Origin: Mucilaginibacter sp. MD40 | Lineage (GTDB): Bacteria; Bacteroidota; Bacteroidia; Sphingobacteriales; Sphingobacteriaceae | DNA length: 64,000 nucleotides | Assembly (NCBI RefSeq): GCF_002288635.1 | Contig: NZ_NRSW01000001.1 | Coordinates: forward strand, 3,429,852-3,493,851 | Reading direction: 5' to 3' | Shown: positions 1 through 9,030 of the stretch, in pieces | Numbering within the stretch: position 1 is the first letter of the stretch | Layout: each line of letters opens with the position of its first letter | Notes under the pieces: generated by a model | What the model was told of the DNA's origin: nothing | Database searches by the model: none | Seen by the model: only the letters and a program-made list of their open reading frames with translations | Made by a program: the position numbers and the translations under genes

Positions 1-1913
1 CCTGTGCTTAGCTTTAAAGCCGCGCTAAATGAAAACTGATTACTTTGCAGGCCGTCGCTTTGATAAAAATTATTAAAGTGGAGCCGTTTATAATCAAAAC
101 AGGCCAACCCATGAAAAGTACTTAACCAAATTTTCCCTTTATCATCTTCCAGGATGTTTAACACCGCGTTATTAGGCAATCCCTGCCCTTCTGTAAAACG
201 CTGTTGCACGGCACCCGTTGTTCTGTTAAATAAACATAGCCCGCCCCCTTCGGTACCAATCCAGAATCGCCCGGCTTTATCCTCAAAAATGGCTCTTACG
301 GGTTTATCTAATCGGTAAAATATGTGCGATCGCTTTTGGGTGGTATCAATTTTTATTAATGACTCCGCCGTGCCGCACCACAACTGGCCTTTACTATCTT
401 CATAAAAAGAGTACGGATCACTAATATTTTGATCAAAAACATTGAATTTGTTCAACTTTCTATCAAATATGTAAAGCCGGCCTTCGCCATAAGTACCGGC
501 CCACAGCCTTTTTTTGCCATCTTCAAATAATAACCACACATCTTTATTCACCGTTCCGGTAGAAATGTTTTTACATTGCAGATGCTCAAAGTTATTAGCA
601 GAGGCATTATACCGGTCAACCCCGCCGGAAAATGAGGCTACCCATACCTGGCCGGTGTGGTCTTTTAAAATAGACGTGACATAATTACTGCTTAAAGAAC
701 CGCTATTTGCAGCCGAATGGGAAAAATTACAGAACTGCCCTGTCTGACGGTTCCATACAGAAATACCACCATCTTCGGTACCTATCCAGAGTGTTGCTTT
801 TGATACCTCACAAAACGCGGATACAAAATTATTTGCAAGGGTGTTTTGTTGGCCATAAAGCTGTGTAACTGTATGGAAATTTGCCTTGCTGGCATCAATA
901 ATATCTATACCGTTGCGCATGGTAGCCACCCAAATACGTTTGTCACGGTCCTGGTAAGCATCCAGTATTACTTTATGTGTGATGATGCCGTTTGTTTGCT
1001 GCCCAAAACTGCTGATTTTATTTGCCGACAGATCGAATATATTGAGCCCACCTCCGTCAGTCCCAATGTAAATTTTATGATCATTGCTGATCAGCAAACT
1101 GGTAATATTGTCTGAGGTAAGGCCCTGCCTGCGGGCAGAGTAATTTTGTATAATTCTTTTTTCTGTGATGGAATATTTTAACAGGCCTTTGTTAGTACCA
1201 AGCCACACAAATCCATCATCAGCCGCGCTTATGCAATTTGCATGGTGTATACTATTATCCACTAATATCAGTTCGCGCTTTTGATAATCGTACTTGCAAA
1301 GACCTACGCCTTCCATAAAAGCCCATGTTGTATTATCTTTACCAAAAGCTATTCCCTGGCAAATGAGCATGTTTTGCCCTGTGCTTTTAAGGGCAAGAGG
1401 TAATTGTATACACAGATCTGTGTTACGCGGCTTAAAATATACTCCCGCGTTATTGGTCCCTATAAATAAATTTCCACTTCTATCAGCTTTAATACAAGTA
1501 ACACTATAATTGAATCTGGATATCTTTTTGTTATAGCTATTGCGGTAATAAGCACTGCTAAAAGCATCCAGTTCAGGATCCAGTATATTAAGCCCCTGGC
1601 CGCTGCCTATCCAAATTTGCTGTTTAGCATCTTCTGCTATCGCATATATATAATTATGCAAAAGAGAGGTTGAGTCATTAAAGCGATTACGGAAGATCTT
1701 AAAATTATAACCGTCATAACGGTTTAGCCCGTCAAAAGTACCAAACCACATAAAGCCCTTCTTATCCTGAAAAATACACCTCACTGAATTGTTAGATAAA
1801 CCCTGCGTAATAGATAGAGATGTAGTGTAATCGGGTATTTGCGAAAATATATCATTAACACAACAGGTAATAAAAAATATGGCAAATAATATGGCACGAT
1901 ACATTAAACGCAT
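1..1913 (-). CDS. Hybrid two-component system sensor (HTCS), 5' part only
   Basis: The reading frame runs open from an ATG at 1913 to the window edge, about 637 residues, so the kinase, receiver and AraC parts lie outside. The N-terminus has a hydrophobic signal/anchor (about residues 5-22, ending near FSQ). It is followed by repeated beta-propeller blades of the reg_prop type, with recurring patterns such as QGLSNNSVR, KGFMWFGTFDGLNRYDG, IWIGSGQGLNILD, LWIGTEDGG and FWIGTEGGGL. The last residues seen (SDGLQSNQFSF) are typical of the junction before the Y_Y_Y domain. By family knowledge, such proteins sit in the inner membrane, bind oligosaccharide breakdown products in the periplasm and activate a neighbouring susCD locus. 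It diverges from the AraC gene at 2259, and the susCD locus at 3.2-12.2 kb is the likely target. Function from family; target inferred. Confidence 0.9.
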   Translation of the reverse strand, partial: MRLMYRAILFAIFFITCCVNDIFSQIPDYTTSLSITQGLSNNSVRCIFQDKKGFMWFGTFDGLNRYDGYNFKIFRNRFNDSTSLLHNYIYAIAEDAKQQIWIGSGQGLNILDPELDAFSSAYYRNSYNKKISRFNYSVTCIKADRSGNLFIGTNNAGVYFKPRNTDLCIQLPLALKSTGQNMLICQGIAFGKDNTTWAFMEGVGLCKYDYQKRELILVDNSIHHANCISAADDGFVWLGTNKGLLKYSITEKRIIQNYSARRQGLTSDNITSLLISNDHKIYIGTDGGGLNIFDLSANKISSFGQQTNGIITHKVILDAYQDRDKRIWVATMRNGIDIIDASKANFHTVTQLYGQQNTLANNFVSAFCEVSKATLWIGTEDGGISVWNRQTGQFCNFSHSAANSGSLSSNYVTSILKDHTGQVWVASFSGGVDRYNASANNFEHLQCKNISTGTVNKDVWLLFEDGKKRLWAGTYGEGRLYIFDRKLNKFNVFDQNISDPYSFYEDSKGQLWCGTAESLIKIDTTQKRSHIFYRLDKPVRAIFEDKAGRFWIGTEGGGLCLFNRTTGAVQQRFTEGQGLPNNAVLNILEDDKGKIWLSTFHGLACFDYKRLHFNNFYQSDGLQSNQFSFSAALKLST

Positions 1914-2258
1914 AAAATTACGTGTGGCATTAATTAGTATAAATCGGTTATTTTAATAACTGGTGACTAAATATATTAAGTTTTAATACCTGTTACAACC
2001 TTGTGGAAAAATAAAATGTAAAAAATACAGGTATTCATAATTTAGTAAGCTTTAAATACTACTGTTACCATTATACTCTTACGTTAAGTCTGTAGCGCCC
2101 AGGGCAGATTTTCCTAAAAAGGCATCCGCTTTGTACAATCCCCCCCTCTTTTAGCGACAATTATCGCCCGCCATTTTGCGCATATCCCTTTAATTTTAGG
2201 ATACAACTAAACCTTATCGCAATGACATACATAACTGTTAATTAAACCAATTTAAACT
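1914..2258. other. Intergenic region between divergent regulators
   Basis: This AT-rich stretch of 345 bases separates the HTCS sensor (minus) from the AraC gene (plus). It must hold both promoters. A weak -7-like TAATTTTA lies shortly upstream of the AraC gene but lacks a well-spaced -33 element. No RNA gene or strong hairpin was seen. Confidence 0.5.
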
Positions 2259-3137
2259 ATGAGACAATTTTTACACACTTTAACGGTCAGCTACGAGTCG
2301 GTAATTGAAGGCCGCCCGTTAATGCCATTACAGGGATGTACCTCTCTCCATTATCACAACGAGCTTGAAATTCTACTTATATTAGAAGGTAGCGGAGAAT
2401 GCTTTATAGGTAACTACGCGGGTACTTTTGAGCCGGGCGATATTTTCATGATAGGCTCAGGCGTAGCACACGCGTTTGAAGGTTTAAGCGAAAATAAAAC
2501 CAAAGCAACCTCAATAGGGTTCCGTTCTGACTTTTTGGGCAAAGAGTTTATTGACCTGCCTGAATTTCACAAGATAAGGTCACTATTTGAACGGGCTAAA
2601 AGCGGGCTAAAGTTTAAAAATAAATTAAACACCGAATTAGGTAACCGTGTAAACGAACTGGAAGAGCAAGCTAATATCAACCGCATTATCAGCCTTTGTA
2701 ATTGTTTAGATATGATCGCCTCTGAGGAAGATTATCAAACACTATCTACTTTGGATACCATTAATTTAAACAGTAAGGTACATCATAAACTTAACAAGAT
2801 ACTTGAATATACGGCCAACAATTTCAACAGGGTAATTACTTTACAGGAAATAGCCGAGTATGCTAATATGAGTATACCATCCTTTTGCGATCATTTTAAA
2901 AGGTATGTTAATAAAACCTTTATTGAGTTTCTTAATGAATTTAGATTAAGCTACGCCTGCAAACTGCTTATTGAATCGGAGCTGTCCATATGCGACATTT
3001 ATTTGAGGTGCGGCTATAATACACCTGCTAACTTTAACAAGCAGTTCCTGAAATACAAGGAAATGTCTCCTACCCAGTACCGTAAAAAATTCAACACCCT
3101 ATATAAACTAAAAAACAGTATAAGCGATGCGGCATAA
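2259..3137 (+). CDS. AraC-family transcriptional regulator with cupin sensor domain
   Basis: The product is a 292-residue cytoplasmic regulator. Residues about 10-110 form a cupin (sugar-sensing) fold, with a His-containing strand (LHYHNELEILLILEG) and PGDIFMIGSGVAHAF, both typical of the AraC-binding jelly roll. The last 100 residues carry two helix-turn-helix motifs. The first is around LQEIAEYANMSIPSFCDHFKR, the second around SICDIYLRCGYNTPANFNKQF, and the family signature ending MSPTQYRKKF follows. Proteins of this type usually bind a monosaccharide and control catabolic genes. The gene stands alone on the plus strand, divergent from an HTCS sensor and convergent with the lipoprotein gene ending at 3227. 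It is closed by a strong terminator. Its ligand cannot be told from sequence. Confidence 0.92.
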   Translation: MRQFLHTLTVSYESVIEGRPLMPLQGCTSLHYHNELEILLILEGSGECFIGNYAGTFEPGDIFMIGSGVAHAFEGLSENKTKATSIGFRSDFLGKEFIDLPEFHKIRSLFERAKSGLKFKNKLNTELGNRVNELEEQANINRIISLCNCLDMIASEEDYQTLSTLDTINLNSKVHHKLNKILEYTANNFNRVITLQEIAEYANMSIPSFCDHFKRYVNKTFIEFLNEFRLSYACKLLIESELSICDIYLRCGYNTPANFNKQFLKYKEMSPTQYRKKFNTLYKLKNSISDAA

Positions 3138-3176
3138 GCCGGGCTTGTACCTTAAATCCCCCTGCGTTCAATGACA

Positions 3177-3212
3177 GAGGGCGGCTCCTTTATGGAGCCG
3201 CCCTCTTTTTTT
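3177..3212 (+). terminator. Rho-independent terminator of the AraC gene
   Basis: A perfect 12-bp stem (GAGGGCGGCTCC / GGAGCCGCCCTC, arms 3177-3188 and 3194-3205) with a 5-base loop is followed by seven T on the plus strand. It lies 39 bases after the AraC stop. On the minus strand no T-run follows, although the hairpin would still cap the 3' end of the convergent operon. Confidence 0.9.
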
Positions 3213-3226
3213 ATATACCCTGATAA

Positions 3227-4456
3227 TTAATTAGCATCAGGCAGGCCATCTTTTTTCATGCCCTGTACAATGAGGCAGTGAATAATGTAATCCATATCCT
3301 TACCGGTATCTTCCCAGTTACCGTTAAAGCCATACGGCCAGGAATGCATACCGTCGCCATAAAGTACTGCATTGGGGTTTCTGGTCATAAACTGGAGTAT
3401 TTGGTTGGTATGCTTACCTACACAAACACCGTTTACAATTAATTTAGGCCAAAACCAACTGGTGCCGCCACCAAGCGTATGTTCTATTTCATGCAATACT
3501 GTACCTACCTGCTGATACCCCGGGTTAGCACCCATATTTATCCAACCCGAGTTCACAGCATCTGCGGTAGGTGTACCGGGAGAATAGTTTACTGATAAAG
3601 CTTTAACCGATGATGTAAAGTTGTTTTGATATTCAACCGCCCTGGCAAACGCGGCGTTGATGCGGCTGTAAGCCGCTTTAGTGTCCGCGTCAGCATTAGG
3701 ATCCTGGTTAACCATGGTATAGGTAACCCTTCCGCGTGCAATGGTTGATATTGTTACGTCCTTTCCATAGTTGACAGTTCCGAATTTGGAGATAGAGTAT
3801 GCCCTGATATGGTAATTAGAAGCTTCTTTTAAGCTATCTATCCTTACAAAAATACTCAGGTCGTTTTTGCCGGGCGTAATTACTTTTCTGCCGGTTACTA
3901 CGGGGTTAACCTTATCACTAATACAAATGCCGGTTTCTTTAATGCCTTCGCCTAAACTGTCTTTCACTGTACCGGCCGCGAAAGCGGTGTAGGCACCAGC
4001 TGCAAACATAGTATCTGTAACAACGCCTACGTAGTTAGGCGCTGATAAAGTTGTAAACTTACGATCTTCACTATAGGTGGTTTTATTACCGTTTACAAGA
4101 TAACTCCTTACCCAGTAAGTTGTATTTGGCTGTAAGCCGGAAAGTTCAACCTTATATGTGGCAGCACCTGATGAGTAGGAGTTGGCGCTTGTTTTATTAC
4201 CGGTGGGGTGTTCGGTAAGCCCCCAGTAAACACCAACTTCTGACGCACCTGTAATAGGTTTGGCATTGCCATGTACTGTTGCCGTAGCAAATGATAAGCT
4301 GCCAATACTATCAATTGCGGTTTGTGATGAACTTGTTGTGTTAGTAGGCTGCCCATTATCAGGCGCAGGCAAGCTGTTCCTTTTACAGCCTAACGCAATT
4401 ACACCTGTTGCCAGTAAACCGGCACAGAGAACACTGAAAATTTTGATATTCTTCAT
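3227..4456 (-). CDS. Lipoprotein with C-terminal HExxH zincin-like domain
   Basis: The ATG at 4456 is preferred over the in-frame one at 4486 because it begins a clean lipoprotein signal (MKNIKIF ... VIALGC), giving 409 residues. The acylated Cys implies export and membrane anchoring. Residues about 45-230 look like two Ig/fibronectin-like modules (LSGLQPNTTYWVRSYLVNG and NYHIRAYSISKFG). The C-terminal part carries LHEIEHTLGGGT with H322, E323 and H326, the zinc-binding HExxH pattern. GMHSWPYGFN follows, with H371 as a possible third ligand. From memory, the HTLG...HxWPYGxN combination recurs in secreted bacterial proteins of unclear activity, so peptidase function is not assured. It is the last gene of the first susCD operon, about 126 bases behind the DUF4998 lipoprotein and separated from it by a strong hairpin. 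Confidence 0.75.
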   Translation of the reverse strand: MKNIKIFSVLCAGLLATGVIALGCKRNSLPAPDNGQPTNTTSSSQTAIDSIGSLSFATATVHGNAKPITGASEVGVYWGLTEHPTGNKTSANSYSSGAATYKVELSGLQPNTTYWVRSYLVNGNKTTYSEDRKFTTLSAPNYVGVVTDTMFAAGAYTAFAAGTVKDSLGEGIKETGICISDKVNPVVTGRKVITPGKNDLSIFVRIDSLKEASNYHIRAYSISKFGTVNYGKDVTISTIARGRVTYTMVNQDPNADADTKAAYSRINAAFARAVEYQNNFTSSVKALSVNYSPGTPTADAVNSGWINMGANPGYQQVGTVLHEIEHTLGGGTSWFWPKLIVNGVCVGKHTNQILQFMTRNPNAVLYGDGMHSWPYGFNGNWEDTGKDMDYIIHCLIVQGMKKDGLPDAN

Positions 4457-4542
4457 AACTATGATAATTATTGTGAAAAGTGACATGGAAATCTGCCTGA
4501 TATTTTAAGCCGATTTTTTATAACAAATGGCGTAAGCAATAC

Positions 4543-4566
4543 GCCGGGCAACATCAATTGCCCGGC
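4543..4566 (-). other. Intercistronic GC-rich hairpin
   Basis: A perfect 9-bp inverted repeat (GCCGGGCAA / TTGCCCGGC, loop of 6) lies 16 bases after the stop of the DUF4998 gene and upstream of the metallopeptidase-like gene. No T-run follows on either strand, so it is more likely a transcript-stabilising or attenuating stem than a full terminator. Confidence 0.6.
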
Positions 4567-4582
4567 ATGTACTCACTATATA

Positions 4583-5791
4583 TTACTGATAAGATTGCTT
4601 GTACAGCCTTACACTGCCAATTTTGATGTACTGGCCCGAGTCATCAATTGTTACGGCAAACCCGATAGATACTGTTTTTGGAGCAGTAAGCGTAAAGTCA
4701 AGCCTGCCTGATGATATTTCCGACGAGGCAATGGCACTACCAACATTATTTACATCCGGCAGGGTGTTTCCTTCGGCAACTACAATAAACCTGCTTCCGC
4801 CTGAGTTTTGGTCAATATCACTTAGCTGGAAACTATAGGTACCCGCAGGTAAATTAATGGTTTGGTAAATAAGCCCGTTATTAAGTGCCGGCAGGCCCCA
4901 ACCCGCCTCGAAGGAAATTACGCCCGTACCGCTACGGTTTTCATAACCGCCGTATCTGCCATTACTGATGTTTTTAGCACCCGCGTTACTTGTCCAATCG
5001 GCCAGTGTACCCCAGCGGCCGCCGTCATACGCCGCTCGGTTTATTGGCGCGCCGGCATTTTTTAAATAAAGGCTTGTTACATCCTGCTGGATAAATTGAG
5101 GTACATATCGCGTATCATAGTCAGTACTGAATGTATCTATAGCAACCGTATCAGGCAAAAAAAGCGTTCGGTAGCGTATGTTTGAACTTGGCTTAAAATC
5201 AGCTATCCTCGTTACTGCTGAGTCTATCGGCGTACGCACTTTAACCGTTTTACCACCGGTATTGGTATACTCAACTTCTGTAGCGAAAACGCCGGTAAGG
5301 CGATCCATACCCAACCAATTAATGGTGGTTTTGCCATCGCTGCCTGTAAGGGCTGCAGATATACCCCTGTTCTGAAGCGAAGACTGATACCTGTCGCCAT
5401 AAGATTTACCTGTACGATAAACCGGAATAGACTTATTACCATCCTTATCATAGGTAAAGAGTACAAAATTTTGTACACCTTCTTCAACCTTCTCAACAAA
5501 GTAGGATAAGCTATCTACCGTATTTTTGCGGGTAACAGGTATGGTTACCGAATCCTTAAAATTATTCCAGAATATCTTAAGGCTGGTAACCTTAGGATCG
5601 GCAAGAAATAAACCCTTCACCAACACCCTGTTACGTCCGGAGAGTATCTTTACAGAATCGATCTTACCGGTATAAGATATCTCTCCTCCTTTAATATATT
5701 GTTTATAATCGTCCATCTTTCTGCACGAGGTAATCAGCGCGAGCGCTACCAGGCATACAGCAAGTGAAGCCATGTTAAATTTCTTTCTCAT
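4583..5791 (-). CDS. SusCD-associated lipoprotein (DUF4998-type N-terminus, carbohydrate-binding-like C-terminus)
   Basis: This is a 402-residue lipoprotein with signal and lipobox LALITSC (Cys near residue 23). The N-terminal half (YIKGGEISYTGKIDSVKILSG, then LKIFWNNFKDSVTIPV and VEEGVQNFVLFTYDKDGNKS) is recognisable as the DUF4998 family, which accompanies SusC/SusD pairs. The C-terminal 160 residues are beta-rich (GTYSFQLSDIDQNSGGSRFIVV, SIGFAVTIDDSGQYIKIGSVRLY) and resemble a DUF5013-like jelly-roll, plausibly glycan-binding. It sits 23 bases behind the DUF4959/DUF5000 lipoprotein, inside the susC > susD operon. A surface glycan-binding role is inferred from position and lipidation; no catalytic motif was seen. 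Confidence 0.8.
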   Translation of the reverse strand: MRKKFNMASLAVCLVALALITSCRKMDDYKQYIKGGEISYTGKIDSVKILSGRNRVLVKGLFLADPKVTSLKIFWNNFKDSVTIPVTRKNTVDSLSYFVEKVEEGVQNFVLFTYDKDGNKSIPVYRTGKSYGDRYQSSLQNRGISAALTGSDGKTTINWLGMDRLTGVFATEVEYTNTGGKTVKVRTPIDSAVTRIADFKPSSNIRYRTLFLPDTVAIDTFSTDYDTRYVPQFIQQDVTSLYLKNAGAPINRAAYDGGRWGTLADWTSNAGAKNISNGRYGGYENRSGTGVISFEAGWGLPALNNGLIYQTINLPAGTYSFQLSDIDQNSGGSRFIVVAEGNTLPDVNNVGSAIASSEISSGRLDFTLTAPKTVSIGFAVTIDDSGQYIKIGSVRLYKQSYQ

Positions 5792-5814
5792 ATGATTATT
5801 AATTACAAATGAAT

Positions 5815-7014
5815 TTACCTTGGATCGCCATACACCTGTACCTCAGAAATACTCATAAATGAGGTGCCCTGCCAGTTCTTTATTGACTTGATGCGCAGGT
5901 AGCGTACTTTTTTTGAAACTGATTTAAAGGTGTAGTTGATACCGGCGTTTGCAAAAGCATAATCTTCGCTGGTTTGCACACCATAGGCACTACCTGATGG
6001 TTTTTTGGAAGTAAACGATCCCAATAGCACCCAGTTAGCAAAACTGCCATCAGGTGTTGGGTTATCGGTTCCCCATACTTCAAACTCTTTAAGATCGCCT
6101 CCATAAAAATAAGTACGGCCCTGGTTCATGTACTCGGGGTAGTCCCATATGGTGATCCGGCTTAGTGTAGCCAATTTACCCACATCAAATGTTATCCATT
6201 GAGGATCAACAGTTGAGGTGCTTGTTAAAACGCAACTTGGCCAATCCATTATATTACCATCCCATAATTGAGGTATACTGGTACCATCGTACTGCTGCTT
6301 GGTATCCGTTGGTAAAATCACTTCCTTGTAGCCACTCTTAGGTATGATGGTTTCATACAGTGGCTTTACATTCACAAACAGGGTATCGGTATGGTTTAGC
6401 CAGCGATCACGAATGGTAATGCCCAATTTTTGCGTAACGGTATCTAAACCCCGTATAGACTGGTCTACCTCTGTTGTAGAGGTGTAGATGTTTTTACCGG
6501 TTGACACCAGCTTACCTTTCGACTGGATAAACAACTCTATGGTCAGATCGGCTTTTGCCGGGTTGGTAGCTTTGAAATTAACACCACCAAAATCAGGAGA
6601 TACTTTCAAACTCCTGTAAACGCCCCAAATTGGGTTTTCAAGCGGCTTTACTTTTACTGAAACCGGCGCCGACGCTTTCTCACTGCGGTTTACAGCATAC
6701 AGCAATACTTCGTGTTCATTGGTATCGCCAAAGCCCTCTACTACCAGTTTATTACCATAATAAGAAGCTTTCACTTCCATACTTTGCCCATTGGCCAGCT
6801 TATACACCGCTTTAATATACAACAGGTCCTTATCTGTTGGCAAAATGTACGTTAGGGTGGCATTACCGGGCCCGTTCTGTACTGATACATTTGATACCGG
6901 GCCAGGTGGGGTATTATTGTTTTCAAGCGGGCCGGTCTTGTCCTGCTTACAACCGCTAAGTATTACCGCAACAAGCAATGTTGCGGTAAAAAGTCGTATA
7001 ATGATATTTTTCAT
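5815..7014 (-). CDS. SusCD-associated surface lipoprotein (DUF4959-DUF5126-DUF5000 architecture)
   Basis: This 399-residue lipoprotein has its lipobox at VILSGC (Cys near residue 22). Residues about 30-125 form a fibronectin-like DUF4959 module (PPGPVSNVSVQNGPGNATLTY, LYIKAVYKLANGQ). The middle (NPIWGVYRSLKVSPDFGGV) fits DUF5126. Residues about 245-397 fit DUF5000, an F5/8-type C-like lectin fold (LWDGNIMDWPSC, DPQWITFDVGKLATLSRITIWDYP, KVRYLRIKSIKNWQG, ISEVQVYGD). Proteins of this architecture act as surface glycan-binding partners of SusC/SusD. It is the third gene of the operon, 25 bases after susD. The carbohydrate specificity cannot be read from the sequence. Confidence 0.85.
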   Translation of the reverse strand: MKNIIIRLFTATLLVAVILSGCKQDKTGPLENNNTPPGPVSNVSVQNGPGNATLTYILPTDKDLLYIKAVYKLANGQSMEVKASYYGNKLVVEGFGDTNEHEVLLYAVNRSEKASAPVSVKVKPLENPIWGVYRSLKVSPDFGGVNFKATNPAKADLTIELFIQSKGKLVSTGKNIYTSTTEVDQSIRGLDTVTQKLGITIRDRWLNHTDTLFVNVKPLYETIIPKSGYKEVILPTDTKQQYDGTSIPQLWDGNIMDWPSCVLTSTSTVDPQWITFDVGKLATLSRITIWDYPEYMNQGRTYFYGGDLKEFEVWGTDNPTPDGSFANWVLLGSFTSKKPSGSAYGVQTSEDYAFANAGINYTFKSVSKKVRYLRIKSIKNWQGTSFMSISEVQVYGDPR

Positions 7015-7039
7015 GTATTTACTATTTATGAGTTTCAGT

Positions 7040-9010
7040 TTACCAACCCGGGTTCTGTACTAAGTTTGGATTAACAGTGAGATCATAGGTTTTCAACGGC
7101 CACAGATAATCTCGCGGAGCTATAAAGCTTTGCGAGAAAATGGTTCGCACCCTGTAATAATCAGCGGTAGTACCCTGGTAAATGCTCCAGCCGGTTATCG
7201 CCTGGTTAAACATTTCGGAAGCTTTTTTCCAGCGCAGGATATCCCAGTACCGGCTACCCTCAAAAGCCATTTCAATTAAGCGCTCCTGTTGTATAATGCT
7301 GCGCATACCCTCTTTAGTGGTATATTTTGTAGGGTTGTTTGAATAAGCAGACCAAGCCGCTTGTACAGTAGGTATGCCGGCACGTGTACGTATACGGTTC
7401 ACATAATCATAAACAGTTCCATTTGGCGCAGATAAAGTTTCGTTCAAGGCCTCGGCGTACATCAAATAAAGATCGGCAAGCCTCACCTGTGGCCATGGAT
7501 AATCGCGGTATTGGGCACCGTTGGTACCATTGGTCATGTTCCAGTCAACCACCTTCTTTACAAAATAACCAGTTTCGTTGTACCAGCCGAAGTTATTGGC
7601 ACCCGCCACGTCGGTTGATTTTGCCTGTACATAAAATGTACCTTCATCAGAGTTAGTAGGGCTGTCGTACTTATACCAGATACCGCCATCAAAACCCAGG
7701 TCGGCATAAAAACGTGGCTCGCGGTCAAAGTTGATACGCGCTGTAGTAAAACCGTTCTTGATGTAAAAACGCTCATCATAAGTCGCTTTCCTTAACGAAT
7801 ACTTATCACTAAAGTCAAGCGTTTTATCCTCACTTATGGGCACGCCGTTTTTGGTGTAAAACATTTCAGCTATTTTAAGCGGTGGCGCCAACTGCTCGCG
7901 GGCGCTTCCTACTGTAATACTGCTGGTTAAGCGCGGCATAGCATACATCTGCAGGTCACCGGTGCGGCTGTTGGGGTTAGCCCAAACCTGCTCGGTATTT
8001 GCTCCAAAACGTTCTGTTACCGCCCCTTTAATGGTAAGCTGCGTAAGAGTAGTATCTGATAATTTAAACGGAGAGCCTGGAAACTTATACAATGCAAAGC
8101 CTGCAGATTCGGCTGCATCAATAGCCGCCTTAGCGGCATCTGCTGCCTTTGTCCATTTACTTTGGTCAAATGCCGGGTTAAAGAGTTGCTTACCGTCTTT
8201 ATCTGTAAAACCGGTATAATCGGGGTTACCATTAAACAATGGGCTTGCTGCCATAAGCAATAACTTTGCTTTTATTGCAAGGGCAATAGGTTTAGTTATA
8301 CGCCCCAGTTCGGTTCCCTTGTCAGTAATCAAATTAGGAAGGCCAGGCAAAGCTTCGTCTATAAGCCCCGAAGCATAATTAACACAATCATCAAAAGGAG
8401 CTCTTTTTACCCTAACCTGGCTTTCAGGCGCACTTATTTCCAGGTTTTTATCAATAATAGGTATAGGCCCATACATACGTATCAGGTAAAAATTGTAGTA
8501 AGCCTTCAGCACTTTTACTTCGGCCAGCCAGCGCGTACGTTCATTTAAAGAAAGGTCAGGTACTTTGGATTTATCCTCCAGGTTTTGGATGAATATATTA
8601 CAGTTACGTATAGCTTTAAAAAGGCCATAATTATCGCCCGGGCCGCCACCACTGTATAAACCATTCCAGGCATCGAAGTAAGGCTGCGCGGCATTTTGCC
8701 CACCACGGGCAACGTGCCAGCCATTTGAAATAAACTCGCGTTCGTCAAGCGAGGTCCATACCTCATCTCCGGTCATGTAGCCTGCGTTAAACAGCGGGTT
8801 ACCATCTTTAGGCAGATATGAGTAACAGGTAAATAAAAACTTTTCGGCTTCGCTCCTAAGTGTAAAGGCATTGTCTATTGTTGCCACGTTATCGGGTACA
8901 ATATCCAGATATTTTTTGCACGAACTCAGGCTTAGCAATTCACACATGAGCATAACAAGAAATCCTAAACTGATCTTCTTGAATCTCGTTACTTGCATTT
9001 TCTTTTTCAT
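7040..9010 (-). CDS. SusD/RagB-family outer-membrane lipoprotein
   Basis: The product has 656 residues with a lipoprotein signal ending LSLSSC followed by KKYLDIVPDN, the usual SusD N-terminus. The TPR-rich core shows FTLRSEAEKFLFTCYSYLP, RWLAEVKVLKAYYNFYLIRMYGPIPII and RPIALAIKAKLLLMAASPLF-like segments. The C-terminal RagB part has VRLADLYLMYAEALNE, YVNRIRTRAGIP and QERLIEMAFEGSRYWDILRW. SusD binds glycan and forms the lid of the SusC channel. It lies 20 bases downstream of the frameshifted susC. Because SusD needs its SusC partner, the state of that gene determines whether this one works. Confidence 0.95.
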   Translation of the reverse strand: MKKKMQVTRFKKISLGFLVMLMCELLSLSSCKKYLDIVPDNVATIDNAFTLRSEAEKFLFTCYSYLPKDGNPLFNAGYMTGDEVWTSLDEREFISNGWHVARGGQNAAQPYFDAWNGLYSGGGPGDNYGLFKAIRNCNIFIQNLEDKSKVPDLSLNERTRWLAEVKVLKAYYNFYLIRMYGPIPIIDKNLEISAPESQVRVKRAPFDDCVNYASGLIDEALPGLPNLITDKGTELGRITKPIALAIKAKLLLMAASPLFNGNPDYTGFTDKDGKQLFNPAFDQSKWTKAADAAKAAIDAAESAGFALYKFPGSPFKLSDTTLTQLTIKGAVTERFGANTEQVWANPNSRTGDLQMYAMPRLTSSITVGSAREQLAPPLKIAEMFYTKNGVPISEDKTLDFSDKYSLRKATYDERFYIKNGFTTARINFDREPRFYADLGFDGGIWYKYDSPTNSDEGTFYVQAKSTDVAGANNFGWYNETGYFVKKVVDWNMTNGTNGAQYRDYPWPQVRLADLYLMYAEALNETLSAPNGTVYDYVNRIRTRAGIPTVQAAWSAYSNNPTKYTTKEGMRSIIQQERLIEMAFEGSRYWDILRWKKASEMFNQAITGWSIYQGTTADYYRVRTIFSQSFIAPRDYLWPLKTYDLTVNPNLVQNPGW

Positions 9011-9030
9011 AATTCTGTTCAGTTTGGGTA

